In this document: positions 54,903 to 63,872 of the stretch, piece by piece
Layout: every line of letters begins with the position of its first letter
How positions within the stretch are numbered: the first letter of the stretch is position 1
Source: Methylosinus sp. Sm6
Lineage (GTDB): Bacteria; Pseudomonadota; Alphaproteobacteria; Rhizobiales; Beijerinckiaceae
Assembly (NCBI RefSeq): GCF_019802345.1
Contig: NZ_JAINDZ010000007.1
Location: 62,001-126,000 of the forward strand
DNA length: 64,000 nucleotides
Direction of reading: 5' to 3'
The notes under the pieces: generated by a model
Databases searched by the model: none
Told to the model about the DNA's origin: nothing
The model's input: only the letters and a program-made list of their open reading frames with translations
Made by a program: the position numbers and the translations under genes

Positions 54903-55532
54903 ATGACCAAGGACGAAGCCATCGGTAAGTTCCTCGATGATCTCGCGAGCGAGCGGCCGACTCCGGGCGGCGGCGGCGCCGCGGCGGTGATGGGCGCGAT
55001 CGGAGCGGCGCTGGTGTCGATGGTCGCCAATCTCACCATCGGCAAGAAGAATTACGAGGCGGTCGAAGAGGATTTGAAGGCTGCGCGCGCCGAGGCGGAG
55101 CGCCTGCGCGCCGAGCTGACCGCGGCGATCGAGGAAGACGTCGTCGCCTTCAATTCGGTGATGGGCGCCTATGGCCTGCCGCGCGCGACCGACGACGAGA
55201 AGGCCGCGCGCACGGCGGCGATCCAGGCGGCGCTCAAGGAGGCGACACTCGCGCCGCTGCGCGCGGTACGGGCCTGCTTCGAGGTGATCCTCCTTTCGGA
55301 GGCCGCCGCCGACAAGGGCAATCTCAACGTCATCAGCGACGCCGGCGTCGCGGTTCTCGCCGCCAATGCTGGACTGCGCAGCGCAGCGCTCAACGTCTAC
55401 ATCAACGCCAAGTCGATCAAGGATCGCGATTTCGCCGAAAAGCAAATCGCCGAGGTCGAGGGGCTGCTGGCGCGGGCCGCCGAGAAGACCGAAGCCGTCT
55501 ATGCGACCGTGAGAGGCAAGATCGGCTCGTAA
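54903..55532 (+). CDS. fchA: Methenyltetrahydrofolate cyclohydrolase
   Basis: 209 residues. Converts methenyl- to 10-formyl-tetrahydrofolate, between MtdA and FtfL. Seen: [80 protein letters not shown], and [20 protein letters not shown], the pattern of the formiminotransferase-cyclodeaminase superfamily members called FchA. Not related to the FolD type. Tight spacing after mtdA. Confidence 0.96.
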   Translation: MTKDEAIGKFLDDLASERPTPGGGGAAAVMGAIGAALVSMVANLTIGKKNYEAVEEDLKAARAEAERLRAELTAAIEEDVVAFNSVMGAYGLPRATDDEKAARTAAIQAALKEATLAPLRAVRACFEVILLSEAAADKGNLNVISDAGVAVLAANAGLRSAALNVYINAKSIKDRDFAEKQIAEVEGLLARAAEKTEAVYATVRGKIGS

Positions 55533-55582
55533 AGAATTCAACGCCGGCGACCGGCGAAACGAACGCAAGCGGGAGAGGGAAC

Positions 55583-56752
55583 ATGGACGTCCATGAGTAT
55601 CAAGCCAAGGAATTATTGGCGAGCTGCGGCGTCGCCGTGCCCCCCGGCACCGTCGCCTTCAGCCCCGACCAGGCCGTTTACGCGGCGACCGAGCTCGGCG
55701 GCTCGCATTGGGTCGTGAAGGCCCAAATTCACGCCGGCGCGCGCGGCAAGGCGGGCGGCATCAAGCTGTGCCGCACCTATCACGAGGTGCAGCAGGCCGC
55801 GCGCGAATTGCTCGGCAAGCGTCTCGTCACCAAGCAGACGGGGCCGGAAGGCAAGCCGGTGCAGCGCGTCTATGTCGAGCTCGCCGATCCTTACGAGCGT
55901 GAGCTGTATCTGGGCTTCGTGCTCGACCGCAAGCTCGAGCGCGTGCGCGTCATCGCATCGAAACATGGCGGAATGGAGATCGAGGAGATCGCCAAGACCG
56001 ATCCCGACGCCATTCTCCAGGTCATCGTCGAGCCGGCCGTCGGCCTGCTGCCCTTCCAGGCGCGCGAGCTGGCCTTTCAGCTCGGCCTGAATCTCAAGCA
56101 GGTCTCGCGCGCGGTTCAGTCGATCCTCGGCGCCTATCGCGCTTTCCGCGACAATGACGCGACCATGCTGGAGATCAATCCGCTGGTCGTCACCAAGGAC
56201 GACAAGGTGCTCGCGCTCGACGCCAAAATGTCCTTCGACGACAACGCCCTGTTCCGTCGCCGCAACATCGTCGACATGAACGATCCCTCGCAGTCCGACC
56301 CGCGCGAGGCGCAGGCGCTCGAGCATTCGCTGAACTATATCGGCCTCGACGGCGAGATCGGCTGCATCGTCAATGGCGCGGGCCTCGCGATGGCGACGAT
56401 GGACATGATCAAGCACGCCGGCGGCAATCCGGCGAACTTCCTCGATGTCGGCGGCGGCGCCTCGGCCGAGCGCGTCGCGACCGCTTTCCGTCTCGTGCTC
56501 TCCGACGCCAATGTGAAGGTGGTGCTGGTCAACATCTTCGCCGGCATCAATCGCTGCGACTGGGTCGCGCAGGGCGTCATCGACGCGGTGAAGGCGACCA
56601 ACATCACGGCGCCGCTGGTCGTGCGTCTCGCCGGCACCAATGTCGAGGCCGGCCGCAAGCTGCTCGACGAGAGCGGCATCAATGTCATCACCGCCGATTC
56701 GCTGGCCGACGCCGCCCAAAAGGCCGTCGCCGCTTACCGCTCAGTGAAGTGA
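55583..56752 (+). CDS. mtkA: Malate-CoA ligase (malate thiokinase) beta subunit
   Basis: 389 residues. With MtkB activates malate to malyl-CoA using ATP. ATP-grasp protein of the succinyl-CoA synthetase beta type: [100 protein letters not shown] and [20 protein letters not shown]. Sequence alone resembles SucC; the mtk assignment comes from the position between fchA and mtkB-ppc-mclA, as in Methylorubrum. ATG 55583 follows GGGAGAGGG. Confidence 0.96.
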   Translation: MDVHEYQAKELLASCGVAVPPGTVAFSPDQAVYAATELGGSHWVVKAQIHAGARGKAGGIKLCRTYHEVQQAARELLGKRLVTKQTGPEGKPVQRVYVELADPYERELYLGFVLDRKLERVRVIASKHGGMEIEEIAKTDPDAILQVIVEPAVGLLPFQARELAFQLGLNLKQVSRAVQSILGAYRAFRDNDATMLEINPLVVTKDDKVLALDAKMSFDDNALFRRRNIVDMNDPSQSDPREAQALEHSLNYIGLDGEIGCIVNGAGLAMATMDMIKHAGGNPANFLDVGGGASAERVATAFRLVLSDANVKVVLVNIFAGINRCDWVAQGVIDAVKATNITAPLVVRLAGTNVEAGRKLLDESGINVITADSLADAAQKAVAAYRSVK

Positions 56753-56774
56753 GCGGCGTGGCCGGGAGGAAACA

Positions 56775-57662
56775 ATGAGCATTCTGATCGACGAAAAGAC
56801 TCCGATCCTCGTCCAGGGCATCACCGGCGACAAGGGCAGCTTCCACGCCAAGGAGATGATCGACTACGGCAGCAATGTCGTCGCCGGCGTCACCCCGGGC
56901 AAAGGCGGCAAGACGGTGCACGGCGTGCCGATCTTCGACACGGTGCGCGAGGCGGTGAAGCAGACCGGCGCGACCACCAGCATCACCTTCGTGGCGCCGC
57001 CCTTCGCGGCGGATGCGATCATGGAGGCGGCGGACGCCGGCATCCGTCTCATCTGCTCCATCACCGACGGCATTCCGGCGCAGGACATGATGCGCGTGAA
57101 GCGCTACTTCCTGCGCTATTCGCGCGAGCGCCGGCCCACCATGGTCGGGCCGAACTGCGCCGGCATCATCAGCCCCGGCAAGGCCATGCTCGGCATCATG
57201 CCCGGCCACATCTACCGCCAAGGCAATGTCGGCCTCATCTCGCGCTCCGGCACGCTCGGCTATGAGGCGGCCTCGCAATTGAAGGAGCTCGGGATCGGCA
57301 TCTCGACCTCGGTCGGCATCGGCGGCGATCCGATCAACGGCTCGTCCTTCCTCGATCATCTCGTATTGTTCGACCAGGACCCGGAGACGGAAGCGGTGCT
57401 GATCATCGGCGAAATCGGCGGTCCGCAGGAGGCCGAGGCCGCGGCCTGGATCAAGGAGAATTTTTCCAAGCCCGTGGTCGGCTTCGTCGCCGGCCTCACG
57501 GCGCCGAAGGGCCGCCGCATGGGCCATGCGGGCGCGATCATCTCGGCCACCGGCGACAGCGCGGCGGAGAAGACCGAGATCATGAAGTCCTACGGCCTCA
57601 CCGTGGCGCCGAGCCCGGCGGAGTTCGGCTCGGCCGTCGCTTCGGTGCTGAAGCGCGCGTGA
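56775..57662 (+). CDS. mtkB: Malate-CoA ligase (malate thiokinase) alpha subunit
   Basis: 295 residues. CoA-binding and phospho-His subunit: [99 protein letters not shown], and the phosphorylated His in [15 protein letters not shown]. It lies 22 bases after mtkA. An inverted heptanucleotide-type repeat lies directly after its stop codon. Confidence 0.96.
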   Translation: MSILIDEKTPILVQGITGDKGSFHAKEMIDYGSNVVAGVTPGKGGKTVHGVPIFDTVREAVKQTGATTSITFVAPPFAADAIMEAADAGIRLICSITDGIPAQDMMRVKRYFLRYSRERRPTMVGPNCAGIISPGKAMLGIMPGHIYRQGNVGLISRSGTLGYEAASQLKELGIGISTSVGIGGDPINGSSFLDHLVLFDQDPETEAVLIIGEIGGPQEAEAAAWIKENFSKPVVGFVAGLTAPKGRRMGHAGAIISATGDSAAEKTEIMKSYGLTVAPSPAEFGSAVASVLKRA

Positions 57663-57668
57663 TGAAAC

Positions 57669-57718
57669 GGCAGTCGGCAATAGGGCAATAGGCAGTCGAC
57701 CGCCTATTGCCGACTGCC
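57669..57718. repeat. Inverted repeat of GGCARTM-type heptamers between mtkB and ppc
   Basis: GGCAGTCGGCAATAGG (57669-57684) and CCTATTGCCGACTGCC (57703-57718) form a perfect 16-bp stem; the left side reads GGCAGTC GGCAATA G GGCAATA GGCAGTC, i.e. units of seven bases. The design resembles the GCGARTA arrays at 20266, 32656 and 33658 with a different unit sequence. It lies eight bases past the mtkB stop. Confidence 0.8.
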
Positions 57719-57743
57719 CCCTCCCGAACAACCAGGAGCCCGC

Positions 57744-60488
57744 ATGCCCGCAGAATCGAAGGTCACGCCCTCGACTTCGCCCGCCGCCCCTTCGGCGCTC
57801 GCGACGCGATCGGTCAAGGAGGCGGCGGCCTTTTTGTTCGACCAGCTGGCCGGCGTGGTGAAACGCCACCAGCCGGAGGTCGAGCCGGTGCTGCGCGGCT
57901 TCGTCTCCTCGGCCGGCCTGCCGCCGGCGCTGCTCGGCCGCGCGCTGCAGGCGCAGGGGATATGGTTTCAACTGCTGTCGATCGCCGAGCAGGCCTCGGC
58001 CATGCGCCGGCGCCGCACCATCGAGCGCGCCAAGGGCCGCGACGAAATCCTCGGCTCCTTCGCCCATGTGCTCGCCGACGCCGCCGAAGCCGGCGTGACC
58101 GCCGATGAAATCCGCGCGCAGCTGAAGTCGCTGCGCATTCGTCCGGTGATCACGGCGCATCCGACCGAGGCGAAGCGCGTCACCGTCCTCGAGAAGAACC
58201 GAAAAATCTATCTTCTGCTCAAGGAGCTCGAGTCCTCGCGCTGGACCGATCGCGAGCGCGCGACGCGCATGGCCGCCGTTCGCGACCAGATCGAGCTCTT
58301 GTGGCTCACCGGCGAATTGCATCTCGAGAAGCCGACCGTCGAGCACGAGGTCGCCTGGGGCCTGCATTTCTTCGCCGAGAACATCTTCGATCTCGCGCCG
58401 GAGATGCTCGCCGCCTTCGAGAGCGCCCTCGCCGCCCATTATCCCGACGAGCGCTTCGATGTGACGCCCTTCTTCCAGTTCGGCTCCTGGATCGGCGGCG
58501 ACCGCGACGGCAATCCTTTCGTCACCAATTCCGTGACGCGCGAGACGATGATCGTCAACGCGCTCGCAAGCCTTCGCTATTACCACCAGCGCGTGCTCGA
58601 TCTCGTGCGCGTGCTGTCGATCAGCGAGCGCTCCGTCGCCATTCCGGCGAGCTTTCGCGAGGCGCTCGAGGCGCAGCTCGCGCAGGTCGAGGACGCCGAC
58701 AAGATCAGAACGCGCAATCATGGCGAAGCTTTCCGGCAATATCTCACCTGCGTGCTGCGCAAGCTCGACGAGACGATTCTCGCGACGAAGGACGCGGGGA
58801 GCGGCAAGCCGCGCTACGCCAATGCGGACGAGCTGATCCACGATCTTCGCGTGCTCGAGCAGGGACTCATCGACAGCCGCAGCGAGACGCTCGCCGCCGA
58901 GCTGGTGCGTCCGGCGCGCCGCGCCGTGGAGATTTTCCGCTTCAGCACCGTGCGTCTCGACCTGCGCGAGAACACGACGCGCACCAACAACGCGCTGCGC
59001 GACATTCATCGCGTCAAGACCGGCAAGGACGCCCCGGGCGAGGACACGCCCGAATGGCAGGCCTGGCTCATCGCCGAGCTGGCGCAGCCGCGCACCGGCG
59101 TTCCACTCGCCGGCCTCGCTCCCGAGTCGCAGGACACGCTCGACATGTTCGCGCTGGTCGCGGACATGCGCTCGCGGCTCGATCGCGAAGCCTTCGGCAG
59201 CTTCATCCTCTCCATGACGCATTCGGTCGCCGATGTGCTCGGCGCCTATGTGCTGGCGAAGGAGGGCGGCCTCTTCCTCGACGAGGCCGGCCTCGAGCTC
59301 TGCACTCTGCCGATCGTGCCTCTGTTCGAGACCATTCCCGATCTGCGCGCCGCGCCGGTCATCATGCGCGAATTGCTGCGCGTGCCGGTCGTGCGCCGCA
59401 GCACGCGCTGGCAGGGCAATGTGCAAGAAGTGATGATCGGCTATTCCGACTCCAACAAGGACGGCGGCTTCATGGCGTCGAACTGGGAGCTGGCGAAGGC
59501 GCAATCCAAGCTCACCCGCCTCGGCGAGGAGCTCGGCGTCGCCATCGCCTTCTTCCACGGACGCGGCGGATCGGTCAGCCGCGGCGGCGCGCCGACCGGC
59601 CACGCCATCGCCGCGCAGCCGGCGGGCTCGATCCGCGGCCGCTTCCGCGTCACCGAGCAGGGCGAGGTCGTCTCGTTCAAATACGCCAATCGCGGCACCG
59701 CGGCCTATCAGCTGGAGCTGTTGGCGAGCAGCGTCTTCGCCCATGCGCTGAAGTCGGAGCGCGAGGACGCGCTGGTTCCCCGCGCGGAATTCGACGATGC
59801 GCTGGAGGCGCTCTCCGGCGCTTCGCTCGCGGCTTACGGCAAGCTCGTCGCCGACCCGGATCTCGTCGCTTATTTCCAGGCGGCGAGCCCGCTCGAGGAA
59901 ATCTCGCTGCTCAATATCGGCTCGCGGCCCGCGCGGCGTTTCGGCGCGCGCAGCCTCGCGGATCTCCGCGCTATTCCATGGGTGTTCGCCTGGGCGCAGA
60001 ATCGTCACGCCATCACCGGCTGGTATGGCGTCGGCTCGGGCCTTGCGAGCTTCATCGAGGTGCGCGGCGAGCGGGGCCTGCAGCTCCTGCATCGCATGTT
60101 CGAGGATTCGCGCCTGTTCCGCCTGATTCTCGACGAGGTGGAGAAGACGCTCGCGCTCGTCGATCTCGCGATCGCGCGGCAATATGCCGGGCTGGTGGCC
60201 GACGAAGCCGTGCGCAGAAAAATCTTCGCGGCGATCGAGGCGGAATATCACCTCACTTGCGAGACTTTGCTGCGCATCACCGGCGGCGGCGAGATCGGCG
60301 AGCGTTTCGCCGAATATCAGGCGCGTCTGGCGCATCGCCTCGCCACCATCAACGAGGTCAACCGCGAGCAGGTGGAATTGCTGCGCCTGTTCCGCACCAC
60401 GGAAGAGGAAGCGCTGAAGGAGGAATACAAATCGGCGCTGCTGCTGTCGATCAGCTGCATCGCCGCGGGCCTCGGCGCCACCGGCTAA
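57744..60488 (+). CDS. ppc: Phosphoenolpyruvate carboxylase
   Basis: 914 residues. Carboxylates PEP to oxaloacetate, the CO2-fixing step of the serine cycle. Seen: the first active-site signature RPVITAHPTEAKRVTVLEKN (His), QFGSWIGGDRDGNPFVT, LDLRENTTRTNNALRDIH, MIGYSDSNKDGGFMASNW, FFHGRGGSVSRGGAPTGHAI and the C-terminal LLLSISCIAAGLGATG. The C-terminus ends in TG rather than the usual NTG, a small variation. ATG 57744 has AGGAG seven bases upstream. It follows mtkB and precedes mclA, as in Methylorubrum. Confidence 0.97.
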   Translation: MPAESKVTPSTSPAAPSALATRSVKEAAAFLFDQLAGVVKRHQPEVEPVLRGFVSSAGLPPALLGRALQAQGIWFQLLSIAEQASAMRRRRTIERAKGRDEILGSFAHVLADAAEAGVTADEIRAQLKSLRIRPVITAHPTEAKRVTVLEKNRKIYLLLKELESSRWTDRERATRMAAVRDQIELLWLTGELHLEKPTVEHEVAWGLHFFAENIFDLAPEMLAAFESALAAHYPDERFDVTPFFQFGSWIGGDRDGNPFVTNSVTRETMIVNALASLRYYHQRVLDLVRVLSISERSVAIPASFREALEAQLAQVEDADKIRTRNHGEAFRQYLTCVLRKLDETILATKDAGSGKPRYANADELIHDLRVLEQGLIDSRSETLAAELVRPARRAVEIFRFSTVRLDLRENTTRTNNALRDIHRVKTGKDAPGEDTPEWQAWLIAELAQPRTGVPLAGLAPESQDTLDMFALVADMRSRLDREAFGSFILSMTHSVADVLGAYVLAKEGGLFLDEAGLELCTLPIVPLFETIPDLRAAPVIMRELLRVPVVRRSTRWQGNVQEVMIGYSDSNKDGGFMASNWELAKAQSKLTRLGEELGVAIAFFHGRGGSVSRGGAPTGHAIAAQPAGSIRGRFRVTEQGEVVSFKYANRGTAAYQLELLASSVFAHALKSEREDALVPRAEFDDALEALSGASLAAYGKLVADPDLVAYFQAASPLEEISLLNIGSRPARRFGARSLADLRAIPWVFAWAQNRHAITGWYGVGSGLASFIEVRGERGLQLLHRMFEDSRLFRLILDEVEKTLALVDLAIARQYAGLVADEAVRRKIFAAIEAEYHLTCETLLRITGGGEIGERFAEYQARLAHRLATINEVNREQVELLRLFRTTEEEALKEEYKSALLLSISCIAAGLGATG

Positions 60489-60515
60489 TCACTTACGAGA
60501 GGAAAGGGTAAGATC

Positions 60516-61490
60516 ATGAGCTTCACTTTGATCGAGCAGGCGACGCCGCGTCTCCATCGCTCCGAGCTGGCCGTTCCGGGCTCCGCCCCCGGCATGTTCG
60601 AGAAGGCCGCCGCCTCCAAATCCGACCAGGTCTTCCTCGACCTCGAGGACGCCGTCGCTCCGGACGACAAGGAGCAGGCGCGCAAGAACATCATCCAGGG
60701 CCTCAACGAGATCGATTGGGGCTCGAAGACCATGACGTTGCGCATCAACGGCCTCGACACGCATTTCTGCTATCGAGATGTGGTCGACGTCGTCGAGAAC
60801 TGCCCGCGTCTCGATGTGATCCTCATTCCGAAGGTCGGCGTTCCGCAGGACGTCTACGCCATCGACATGCTGGTCACGCAGATCGAGAGCTACAAGAAGC
60901 GCACCAAGCGCATCGGCTTCGAGCTGCTCATCGAGACCGCGCTCGGCATGGCCAATGTCGAGGCGATCGCTCAGGCTTCGAAGCGCAATGAGGCGCTCTC
61001 CTTCGGCGTCGCCGATTACGCCGCCTCGACCCGCGCCCGCACCACCGTCATCGGCGGCGTCAACCCGGATTACGGTGTCCTCTCGGACAAGGACGCCGAG
61101 GGCAATCGTCAGTATTTCTGGGCCGACCAGTGGCACGCCGCGCAGACGCGCTTCCTGGTCGCCGCGCGCGCCTATGGCCTGCGTCCGATCGACGGGCCCT
61201 TCGGCGACTTCGGCGATCCGGACGGCTATATCGCCGCCGCCAAGCGGGCTGCCGTTCTCGGCTTCGAGGGCAAATGGGCGATCCATCCCTCGCAGATCGA
61301 TCTCGCCAATCAGGTCTTCACCCCCTCCGAGGCCGAGGTGAAGAAGGCCCGCCGCATTCTCGAGGCGATGGAGCAGGCGGCCAAGGAAGGCCGCGGCGCC
61401 GTGTCGCTCGACGGCCGCCTGATCGACATCGCCAGCATCCGCATGGCCCAGGCGCTGATCGACAAGGCGGATCAGATCGGCGCTGCGTAA
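60516..61490 (+). CDS. mclA: Malyl-CoA lyase
   Basis: 324 residues. Cleaves malyl-CoA to acetyl-CoA and glyoxylate, closing the serine cycle. CitE/HpcH family: ELAVPGSAPGMFEKAAASKS, DQVFLDLEDAVAPDDKEQAR, MTLRINGLDTHFCYRDVVDV, PKVGVPQDVYAIDMLVTQIE, GFELLIETALGMANVEAIAQ, LSFGVADYAASTRARTT and KWAIHPSQIDLANQVFTPSE. Metal-binding Glu and Asp are in place. ATG 60516 is preceded by GAGAGGAAAGGG. It is followed by a repeat-rich region containing a DUF559 gene, then gck. Confidence 0.97.
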   Translation: MSFTLIEQATPRLHRSELAVPGSAPGMFEKAAASKSDQVFLDLEDAVAPDDKEQARKNIIQGLNEIDWGSKTMTLRINGLDTHFCYRDVVDVVENCPRLDVILIPKVGVPQDVYAIDMLVTQIESYKKRTKRIGFELLIETALGMANVEAIAQASKRNEALSFGVADYAASTRARTTVIGGVNPDYGVLSDKDAEGNRQYFWADQWHAAQTRFLVAARAYGLRPIDGPFGDFGDPDGYIAAAKRAAVLGFEGKWAIHPSQIDLANQVFTPSEAEVKKARRILEAMEQAAKEGRGAVSLDGRLIDIASIRMAQALIDKADQIGAA

Positions 61491-61508
61491 GGCGGGACAT
61501 CGTCCCGG

Positions 61509-61712
61509 CCCTCATCCGACCCCGCCAAAGCCCGTCGCTTGCGACGGGCGTCCTCCAGGACGCCCTATGGCGGGGCCACCTTCTCCCACCCTGCGGGAGA
61601 AGGGAGAACGGCGAGGGCCGTTGTATTGCGTTTATATACAGGAATGGCCGGGCGCGTTCCTTCTCCCACTTGTGGGAGAAGGTGGCCCGGCGAAGCCGGG
61701 TCGGATGAGGGC
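61509..61712. repeat. Two palindromic repeats, CCTCATCCGACCC / CTTCTCCC type, in opposite orientation
   Basis: Copy A (61509-61611) runs CCCTCATCCGACCC through CCACCTTCTCCCACC-CTGCGGGAGAAGGGAG. It has an insert with CGTCGCTTGCGACGGGCG. Copy B (61652-61712) is reversed: CTTCTCCCACTTGTGGGAG, AAGGTGGCCCGGCGAAGCCG, GGTCGGATGAGGGC. They lie between mclA and the DUF559 gene. Confidence 0.88.
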
Positions 61713-61717
61713 TCTCG

Positions 61718-62161
61718 ATGCCCGCACGAGTCTCGAAGTCGAAAACCGCTTTCGCTCGTCGCTTGCGCCGCGAGATGACGAATGCGGAGGAGATGCTCTG
61801 GCGTTCGCTGCGCGGCTCACGGCTGGACGGCCTGAAATTCCGGCGACAAGTCCCGGTCGGGAATTATGTCGCCGATTTTCTCTGCATCGAGCACAGGCTG
61901 ATCGTCGAGCTGGACGGCCGGCCGCACGAGAATGAACACCAACGCCGCCATGACACGATTCGCGACGAATGGCTGCGCGACCACGGCTACCACATCCTCC
62001 GCCTCGACAACGACCTCGTCATCGGCGGCGGAAACATTCCGCTGGAGCGGATTCGGGAGGTGATAAAGACGATCGCAAATCGTCGCGGACCCTCATCCGA
62101 CCCGACTTCGTCGGGCCACCTTCTCCCGCAAGCGGGAGAAGGGAGAACGTCGAGATCGTAG
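61718..62161 (+). CDS. DUF559 (Vsr-like) endonuclease-domain protein embedded in repeats
   Basis: 147 residues. Seen: RARRLRREMTNAEEMLWRSL-like start (FARRLRREMTNAEEMLWRSL), GLKFRRQVPVGNYVADFLCI, LIVELDGRPHENEHQRRHDT, RDEWLRDHGYHILRL and a final helix PLERIREVIKTIANR. The VADFLC...ELDG.PH pattern is the PD-(D/E)xK-type nuclease core shared with very-short-patch repair endonucleases. The last 27 residues (RGPSSDPTSSGHLLPQAGEG and onward) are simply the translation of repeat C, so the true domain ends near residue 120. The gene begins six bases after repeat B and ends inside repeat C. The function is unknown. Confidence 0.82.
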   Translation: MPARVSKSKTAFARRLRREMTNAEEMLWRSLRGSRLDGLKFRRQVPVGNYVADFLCIEHRLIVELDGRPHENEHQRRHDTIRDEWLRDHGYHILRLDNDLVIGGGNIPLERIREVIKTIANRRGPSSDPTSSGHLLPQAGEGRTSRS

Positions 62162-62352
62162 GGCGCTCTTCCTTCTCCCGCAGAGCGGGAGAAGGTGGCC
62201 CCGCGGAGCGGGGTCGGATGAGGGTCGGCGAGAGTTCGCGCTGCGTTGGCAATCATCCGCGACGCGCTTAAGACAATCGCAAATCGGCGCGGACCCTCAT
62301 CCGACCCGGCTTCGCCGGGCCACCTTCTCCCACAAGTGGGAGAAGGGAGAAC
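62090..62352. repeat. Three more palindromic repeats of the CCTCATCCGACCC type
   Basis: Copy C 62090-62152 (forward), copy D 62165-62225 (reversed), copy E 62293-62352 (forward). Each has the CTTCTCCC...GGGAGAAGG hairpin and the GGCTTCGCCGGG-type inner hairpin. With copies A and B, five copies flank or overlap the DUF559 gene and fill the space up to gck. Confidence 0.88.
62246..62292 (+). pseudogene. Remnant of a second DUF559 gene 3' end
   Basis: The reading frame gives AIIRDALKTIANRRGPSSDP, closely like the end of the intact DUF559 protein (RIREVIKTIANRRGPSSDPT), and it also runs into the same repeat (copy E). Codons differ while the amino acids are largely kept, which suggests a remnant of a paralogue rather than a very recent copy. 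Only about 15 codons of the gene remain. Confidence 0.35.
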
Positions 62353-62374
62353 GTCGAGATTCAGGAATCGAGCC

Positions 62375-63652
62375 ATGTCCGAAGACCACCGCACGCTGCT
62401 CCGCGCCATGTTCGACGCCGCCATCGACGCGGCGCATCCGTCCGTCTGCCTGCCGGCCTTCCTCGAGACGATCGCGCCGCCCAAAGGGCGCACCATCGTC
62501 GTCGGCGCGGGCAAGGCGGCGGCGTCCATGGCCGCGGCGGTCGAAAAGCATTGGCCGCATCCGATCGAGGGCCTCGTCGTCACCCGTTATGAGCATGGCG
62601 CCCCCACCTCCGAGATCGAGGTGATCGAGGCGTCGCATCCGGTGCCGGACGCCGCTGGCCGCGCCGCCGCGGGCCGCATCCTCGCCAAGGTCCAGGGCCT
62701 CACCGAAAACGATCTCGTGCTTGCGCTGATTTCCGGCGGCGGCTCGGCGCTGATGGCGCTGCCGGCGGATGGCGTCAGCCTCGAGGAGAAGCAGGCCGTC
62801 AACAAGGCGCTGCTGAAGAGCGGCGCGACCATTTCCGAGATGAATTGCGTGCGCAAGCACCTCTCGGCGATCAAGGGCGGACGTCTCGCCCGCGCCGCGG
62901 CGCCGGCCAAGGTCGTCGCGCTGATGATCTCCGATGTGCCGAATGACGATCTCTCCGTCATCGCCTCCGGCCCCACAGTGCCCGACCCGACGACGCGCGA
63001 GGACGCGCTCGCCGTCATCGCCAAATATAAGATCGACGCGCCGGCGGCGGTGCTCGCGCATCTGGCGACGCCCGATTGCGAGACCCCCAAGCCCGGCGAC
63101 GCGATCTTCGACCGTGTCGAGAACATTCTCATCGCCACGCCTCAGGGCTCGCTCGACGCCGCCGCCGCAGTTGCGAGCCGGGCCGGCTTCACGCCGCTGA
63201 TCCTCGGCGACCTCGAGGGCGAATCGCGCGACGTCGCGCTGGTCCATGCCGGCATCGCCCGGCAGATCGCCCGCCACTCTCAGCCCATTGCGCCGCCCGT
63301 CGCCATCATCTCCGGCGGCGAGACCACGGTCACCGTGCGCGGCAAGGGCAGAGGCGGACGCGACGCCGAGTTTCTGCTGGCGCTGACGCTGGCGCTCGAG
63401 GGCTTCGGCGGCGTTTCCGCCATCGCCTGCGACACCGACGGCATCGACGGCAGCGAGGACAACGCCGGGGCGATCATGACCGCCGATTCCTTCGCCCGCG
63501 CGGCGGCGCAAGGCGTCGACCTCAAGGCGCTGTTCGCCAATAACGACGCCTATACCGCCTTCGAGAAGCTCGGCGATCTCGTCGTCACCGGCCCGACGCG
63601 CACCAATGTGAACGACTTCCGCGTCATCCTCGTGCCGAAGCCCGCGCGCTGA
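62375..63652 (+). CDS. gck: Glycerate 2-kinase (MOFRL family)
   Basis: 425 residues. Phosphorylates D-glycerate to 2-phosphoglycerate, linking hydroxypyruvate reductase to enolase and PEP in the serine cycle. Seen: TIVVGAGKAAASMAAAVEKH, VTRYEHGAP...EVIEASHPVPD, LVLALISGGGSALMALPADG, MNCVRKHLSAIKGGRLARAA, VALMISDVPNDDLSVIASGP, and the MOFRL part VAIISGGETTVTVRGKGRGG, CDTDGIDGSEDNAGAIM. ATG 62375 follows an AGGA. It is separated from mclA by the DUF559/repeat region, but is otherwise the final gene of the serine-cycle cluster. Confidence 0.96.
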   Translation: MSEDHRTLLRAMFDAAIDAAHPSVCLPAFLETIAPPKGRTIVVGAGKAAASMAAAVEKHWPHPIEGLVVTRYEHGAPTSEIEVIEASHPVPDAAGRAAAGRILAKVQGLTENDLVLALISGGGSALMALPADGVSLEEKQAVNKALLKSGATISEMNCVRKHLSAIKGGRLARAAAPAKVVALMISDVPNDDLSVIASGPTVPDPTTREDALAVIAKYKIDAPAAVLAHLATPDCETPKPGDAIFDRVENILIATPQGSLDAAAAVASRAGFTPLILGDLEGESRDVALVHAGIARQIARHSQPIAPPVAIISGGETTVTVRGKGRGGRDAEFLLALTLALEGFGGVSAIACDTDGIDGSEDNAGAIMTADSFARAAAQGVDLKALFANNDAYTAFEKLGDLVVTGPTRTNVNDFRVILVPKPAR

Positions 63653-63679
63653 AGCCGATCGGCGCTTGCGGCCGGCCGG

Positions 63680-63695
63680 TGTAATACTATAACGT
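63680..63695 (+). promoter_or_regulatory. Putative Zur box
   Basis: TGTAATACTATAACGT contains half-sites GTAATA and TATAAC around a central C, close to the alphaproteobacterial Zur operator type (GTTATA-N-TATAAC). It lies directly before a small gene and a metal-type ABC transporter ATPase. Zinc regulation is therefore inferred. Confidence 0.5.
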
Positions 63696-63701
63696 GTCGA
63701 A

Positions 63702-63872
63702 ATGACCCGTTCGCCATCGGCGCTTCTCGAAAAGTCCGCGCAGGCGCATCGGCGTTTGGAGCGATTCTCGCTCCTGCGCCTCTCTGCCGCGGAACGCCTG
63801 GCCGGCGCGGCGTTCATCGTCGCCCTGCTCTGGGCGGCGGTTTATTGGGCCCTGCAGCGGGGCGGCGCATGA
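63702..63872 (+). CDS. 56-residue single-pass membrane protein upstream of ABC transporter
   Basis: Translation gives MTRSPSALLEKSAQAHRRLE, then a basic segment and one transmembrane helix (AGAAFIVALLWAAVYWAL), ending QRGGA. The stop codon overlaps the ATG of the ABC ATPase gene (ATGA), which argues that it is translated. The start is only seven bases after the putative Zur box, so the start may be leaderless or the true start lies further in. No family recognised; it may be an accessory part of the transporter. Confidence 0.5.
   Translation: MTRSPSALLEKSAQAHRRLERFSLLRLSAAERLAGAAFIVALLWAAVYWALQRGGA

Noticed and set aside
52686-60335. Very long minus-strand open frames opposite the serine-cycle genes (960 and 1215 codons)
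   Set aside because: They are mirror frames created by GC-rich codon use in sga, hprA, mtdA, fchA, mtkA, mtkB and ppc. Their translations are Arg/Ala/Asp-rich with no recognisable domain.
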